Assembly: GCA_965278995.1 (NCBI GenBank)
Contig: OZ257136.1
Location: 248,001-312,000 of the forward strand
From: JADJYF01 sp965278995
GTDB taxonomy: Bacteria; Pseudomonadota; Gammaproteobacteria; Ga0077536
DNA: 64,000 bases
Direction: 5' to 3'
In this document: positions 60,633-64,000 of the stretch, in pieces
Layout of the letters: every line of letters starts with the position of its first letter
How positions within the stretch are numbered: the stretch's first letter is position 1
Translations under genes and position numbers: made by a program
Notes under the pieces: model-generated
The model's input: only the letters and a program-made list of their open reading frames with translations
Told to the model about the DNA's origin: nothing
Databases searched by the model: none

Positions 60633-63281
60633 CTACTGATTCATCGGATTCGGTTTTTCGGGATTGATGCCGTACTTGACGATGGCGTCGGCCACCGTCT
60701 GGGCCGGTAGTACGCCATCGTCGGCCAGCGCTTTCAGCGCGGCGACGGTCACGTAATAGCGATTGACCTCGAAATATTCGCGCAGCTTGCGGCGTGAGTC
60801 CGAACGGCCGTAGCCGTCAGTGCCCAGCACGCGATAGCGTTGCGGTACATATTCGCGGATCTGCCCGGCATATGCGCGGATGTAATCAGTCGCCGCCACA
60901 CACGGGCCGTTATGGACCCGCAGCTTCTGGGTGAGGAAGGATACGCGCGGTTCCTCGAGAGGATGCAGCATGTTCCAGCGCGAACATTCGAGTCCTTCGC
61001 GTCGGAGTTCGTTGAAGCTGGTCACGCTCCAGATGTTGGCGGCAATACCGAAGTCGGTCTCCAGCAGTTCGGCTGCGGCAATCACTTCGCGCAGGATTGC
61101 CCCACTGCCCATCAGCTGTACCTGCGCTGCGGGCGTCTCGCGAAACAGATACATGCCCTCGACAATATCCTCGGCGACACCGGCCGGCAACGCAGGATGC
61201 ACGTAGTTCTCGTTCATGACGGTGATGTAATAGAACACGTTCTCCTGACGCTCGAACATGCGCTTCATCCCGTGGTGGATGATGACCGCGAGTTCGTAAC
61301 CGAATGCAGGGTCGTAGCTGACACAGTTCGGGATCGTCGATGCGATCATGTGACTGTGACCGTCCTGATGCTGCAGACCTTCACCGGCCAGCGTGGTACG
61401 CCCGGCGGTACCGCCGAGCAGGAAGCCGCGGGCCTGCATGTCGCCGGCGGCCCAGGCAAGATCCCCGATACGCTGGAATCCGAACATCGAATAGAAGATG
61501 AAGAACGGGATCATCTGCAGGCCGTGGTTCGAATACGCGGTCGCGGCCGCTATCCAGGAGCTCATACCGCCGGCTTCGGTGATGCCTTCTTCGAGGATCT
61601 GCCCGCGGATATCTTCGCGGTAATACATGACTTGGTCGTGATCGACGGGCTCGTAGAGCTGGCCCACCGCCGAGTAGATGCCCAACTGACGGAACATGCC
61701 TTCCATGCCGAAAGTGCGGGCCTCGTCGGGTACGATGGGAACCACGCGCTGACCGAGCTTCTTGTCGCGTACGACTGCATTCAACAGACGCACGAAAGCC
61801 ATGGTCGTCGAGATTTCACGATCGCCCGAGCCTTCGAGTACGGCGTCGAACATCGCTATCGGCGGGATCTCCAGCGCGTCGGCAGTCGGTCGACGGTGGG
61901 GCAGAAAGCCGCCCAGCGCGGCGGTACGCTCACGCAGGTATTTCATTTCCGGACTGTCTTCGGCCGGCTTGTAATACGGTGCTTCAGCGATAGCGTCGTC
62001 AGCGATAGGAATATTGAAACGATCGCGAAACGCTTTCAGTGCTTCTTCGCCCATCTTCTTGGCTTGATGCGTCATCATCTTGCCTTCGCCAGCCTCGCCC
62101 ATGCCATAGCCCTTGACGGTTTTGCACAGGATCACGGTTGGCTGGCCGGTATGCGCGACGGCCTGTGCGTAGGCCGCATAGACCTTATGCGGGTCATGAC
62201 CGCCGCGGCTCAGGCGCCAGATATCGTCGTCGCTCATGTTGGCGACCATGGCTTTCAATTCGGGATATTTGCCGAAGAAGTGTTCACGGACATAAGCGCC
62301 GTTGAAGGCCTTGTACGCCTGATATTCGCCATCGACCGCTTCATCCATGCGTGAGACCAGCAGTCCCTTCTGATCGCGTGCCAGCAGGGCATCCCAACCT
62401 GATCCCCAGATGACCTTGATCACGTTCCAGCCGGCGCCGCGGAAATCCGATTCGAGCTCCTGCACTATCTTGCCGTTGCCGCGAACCGGGCCATCGAGGC
62501 GCTGTAGATTACAGTTGATGACGAAGACCAGATTGTCGAGTTTCTCACGCGAGGCCAGAGCGGCGGCGCCGAAAGCTTCCGGCTCGTCCATCTCGCCGTC
62601 GCCCATGAAGGCCCACACTTTGCGTCGCGGCGCCGTGATCAGGCCTCGATTCTCCAGGTAGCGCATGAAGCGCGCCTGATAGATGGCCATGATTGGCCCC
62701 AATCCCATCGACACCGTCGGAAACTGCCAGAACCCGGGCATCAGCCATGGATGCGGATAGGACGACAGTCCGTTGCCGTCGACTTCCTGACGGAAATTAT
62801 TCAGCTGTTCTTCCGACAACAGGCCAAGCAGGAAGGCGCGGGCGTAAATGCCGGGCGCTGAATGGCCCTGGAAGAACACCATGTCACCGCCATGATCGGC
62901 GCTCGGTGCATGCCAGAAATGGTTGTAACCGACTTCGTAGAGCGTCGCCGCGCTGGCATAGCTCGCAATGTGGCCACCGAGTTCGCTGTTCTTGCGATTC
63001 GCCTTGACTACCATCGCCATCGCATTCCAGCGATTGATCGAGCGGATGCGCCATTCGAGCGCCGGATCACCCGGGGTGTATTCCTCCTTGTGTGGCGGAA
63101 TCGTGTTGATGTAAGCCGTCTTGGCCGAGTACGGCAGGTTCACGCCGGAGCGCCGGGCTTTGTCGATGAGCCGTTCGAGCAGATAGTGACTCCGTTCGAC
63201 ACCTTCGGCGTCGATGACGGCGTCGAGCGCGTCCAGCCATTCCTGCGTTTCCTGCGGGTCGTGATCGGGTGCTGCGGCCAT
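60633..63281 (-). CDS. aceE: Pyruvate dehydrogenase E1 component (homodimeric AceE)
   Basis: The 882-residue homodimeric E1 has the thiamine diphosphate region GDGEMDEPEAFGAAALASRE (GDG...), SYPHPWLMPGFWQFPTVSMG, HTGQPTVILCKTVKGYGMG and RRVLGTDGYGRSDSRRKLRE-like C-terminal motifs. It decarboxylates pyruvate and passes the hydroxyethyl group to lipoyl-E2. Length is like E. coli AceE (887). It is the first gene of the aceEF operon, and 63282-63429 is its divergent promoter region shared with the aminopeptidase-like gene; no PdhR gene is in the window. Confidence 0.96.
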   Translation of the reverse strand: MAAAPDHDPQETQEWLDALDAVIDAEGVERSHYLLERLIDKARRSGVNLPYSAKTAYINTIPPHKEEYTPGDPALEWRIRSINRWNAMAMVVKANRKNSELGGHIASYASAATLYEVGYNHFWHAPSADHGGDMVFFQGHSAPGIYARAFLLGLLSEEQLNNFRQEVDGNGLSSYPHPWLMPGFWQFPTVSMGLGPIMAIYQARFMRYLENRGLITAPRRKVWAFMGDGEMDEPEAFGAAALASREKLDNLVFVINCNLQRLDGPVRGNGKIVQELESDFRGAGWNVIKVIWGSGWDALLARDQKGLLVSRMDEAVDGEYQAYKAFNGAYVREHFFGKYPELKAMVANMSDDDIWRLSRGGHDPHKVYAAYAQAVAHTGQPTVILCKTVKGYGMGEAGEGKMMTHQAKKMGEEALKAFRDRFNIPIADDAIAEAPYYKPAEDSPEMKYLRERTAALGGFLPHRRPTADALEIPPIAMFDAVLEGSGDREISTTMAFVRLLNAVVRDKKLGQRVVPIVPDEARTFGMEGMFRQLGIYSAVGQLYEPVDHDQVMYYREDIRGQILEEGITEAGGMSSWIAAATAYSNHGLQMIPFFIFYSMFGFQRIGDLAWAAGDMQARGFLLGGTAGRTTLAGEGLQHQDGHSHMIASTIPNCVSYDPAFGYELAVIIHHGMKRMFERQENVFYYITVMNENYVHPALPAGVAEDIVEGMYLFRETPAAQVQLMGSGAILREVIAAAELLETDFGIAANIWSVTSFNELRREGLECSRWNMLHPLEEPRVSFLTQKLRVHNGPCVAATDYIRAYAGQIREYVPQRYRVLGTDGYGRSDSRRKLREYFEVNRYYVTVAALKALADDGVLPAQTVADAIVKYGINPEKPNPMNQ

Positions 63282-63429
63282 GGCGTATCAGGTTCCTCAT
63301 GCCAGCGCTTGCGCGATGGCTGCGTTTGCAGAGGCGAGTCTCGCCCTAGTGTAATGTATGAAACCCATCGATGGGACAGCAGCCATGGTTGCATCTCGAC
63401 GTGGGCAAGCTGACTGGCGGAATTGAACC

Positions 63430-64000
63430 ATGCAGGATCTCGGCATTCGAGTGATGGTCGGCGACGCCGATAGCGCGCGTATCGATCGCGCCGAGCACTG
63501 GCTGCTCGCCATCGGTTCTGATCTGAAACGCGCTGCCTGGCGCGCGCTGCCTTACGGCGACTTGCTGCATCGGCGCTGGCGCCAGCGAAGTGCGCGCACG
63601 CCGGTCACGCTGCTGTCGACCGAGATACCGAACGCTCGCGGTACGCGCGTCGTCGTGGTCGAGTTCAAACCGGAGATGTCTGCTTTTCAGCGTCTCGAGC
63701 TTGCCCGCAAGGCAATTGAAAGGATTGCCGAAGCCGATCCGCGCGATCTTGCCGTGAGCTGTGCAGGTTTTCTGCCGCCGGTGCAGGCGCTGATCAGTGA
63801 GGCGCTCGTCGCGGCAGCCGCGGCAGAGGCCTGTGCGATGCCGACCAGCAAAACGGCTCCGCCACCCGACTCACGCCTGCGCACGCTGCGACTTTTCGGG
63901 CAGGCTGGCAGCCAGGATTATCGTCGTACCCTGGCTGAAGCAGCCGGTAACGGACTCGCGCGACAGCTCAGTGTCCTGCCGCCGAACGAACTCTACCCCG
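63430..64000 (+). CDS. M17 leucyl aminopeptidase-like protein, N-terminal part (cut by window edge)
   Basis: From ATG 63430 an open frame runs 190 codons to the window end with no stop. The N-terminal domain reads MQDLGIRVMVGDADSARIDR, and near the edge AEAAGNGLARQLSVLPPNELYP matches the GNxLAR-x-L-x3-PPN segment that precedes the catalytic domain of M17 leucyl aminopeptidases. The zinc site lies beyond the window, so activity cannot be checked. It is divergent from aceE. Confidence 0.75.
   Translation, partial: MQDLGIRVMVGDADSARIDRAEHWLLAIGSDLKRAAWRALPYGDLLHRRWRQRSARTPVTLLSTEIPNARGTRVVVVEFKPEMSAFQRLELARKAIERIAEADPRDLAVSCAGFLPPVQALISEALVAAAAAEACAMPTSKTAPPPDSRLRTLRLFGQAGSQDYRRTLAEAAGNGLARQLSVLPPNELYP

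Noticed and set aside
60840..62354. 504-codon plus-strand frame opposite aceE
   Set aside because: aceE on the minus strand is unmistakable.

Overview
The window is about 60% GC and densely packed, with no gene-free stretch over 300 bases. It looks like a chromosome segment of a gammaproteobacterium near the Nevskiales / Steroidobacterales / Xanthomonadales. This rests on the housekeeping order alaC-hom-thrC-(phosphoglycerate-mutase-like)-...-recJ-prfB-lysS, an E. coli-type aceE-aceF pair, and a large oxygenase-rich catabolic region. Placement to genus is not possible from sequence alone. No rRNA, tRNA, transposase, integrase or CRISPR array was recognised. The window cuts a tldD gene at its left edge and an M17 aminopeptidase-like gene at its right edge.

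Layout. 1-0.6 kb: tldD (partial). 0.9-3.7 kb: ECF42-type sigma factor operon with YCII/DGPF, DUF899 and DUF1428 partners. 3.9-8.6 kb: aminotransferase, homoserine dehydrogenase, threonine synthase and a mutase-like protein. 8.6-17.7 kb: DUF3750 protein, a heavy-metal RND efflux operon (His-rich exported protein, adaptor, pump, DUF3240, outer-membrane channel), then a rhodanese / fatty-acid-hydroxylase pair divergent from an ArsR-rhodanese fusion across a perfect inverted-repeat operator. 17.7-23.9 kb: recJ, prfB (programmed +1 frameshift), lysS, FMN glutamate-synthase-like protein. 23.9-30.3 kb: GGDEF/degenerate-EAL membrane protein, argG, alpha/beta hydrolase, NUDIX, FitAB-like toxin-antitoxin, spermidine-synthase-like protein. 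30.3-36.4 kb: molybdopterin oxidoreductase, Baeyer-Villiger-type monooxygenase, TlpA thioredoxin, VPLPA-CTERM exported protein, DUF808.

36.5-58.0 kb is a catabolic region in two facing arms. The plus-strand arm holds a thiolase, a DUF1329 exported protein, a small lipoprotein, a cupin, a GST-like protein and a luciferase-like flavin monooxygenase. It meets the minus-strand arm at a 113-bp cruciform repeat. The minus-strand arm is a 12-gene, TetR-led run: TetR, luciferase-like monooxygenase, P450, cupin, thiolase-like (Ltp-type) protein, DUF35 protein, P450, two amidohydrolases, SnoaL-like protein, Rieske oxygenase, P450. Many junctions overlap by 4 bases. An exported SMP-30/gluconolactonase-like protein is divergent from tetR, followed by a nitroreductase, a VOC protein and a TIM-barrel isomerase. 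Several oxygenases, an Ltp/DUF35 pair of the kind that performs retro-aldol side-chain cleavage in steroid catabolism, and a true thiolase together suggest degradation of a polycyclic or terpenoid/steroid-like substrate. The substrate itself cannot be read from the sequence, and no ferredoxin, ferredoxin reductase or acyl-CoA ligase lies in the window to complete the pathway. 58.2-64 kb: DUF1993 protein, aceF, aceE, and the start of an aminopeptidase.
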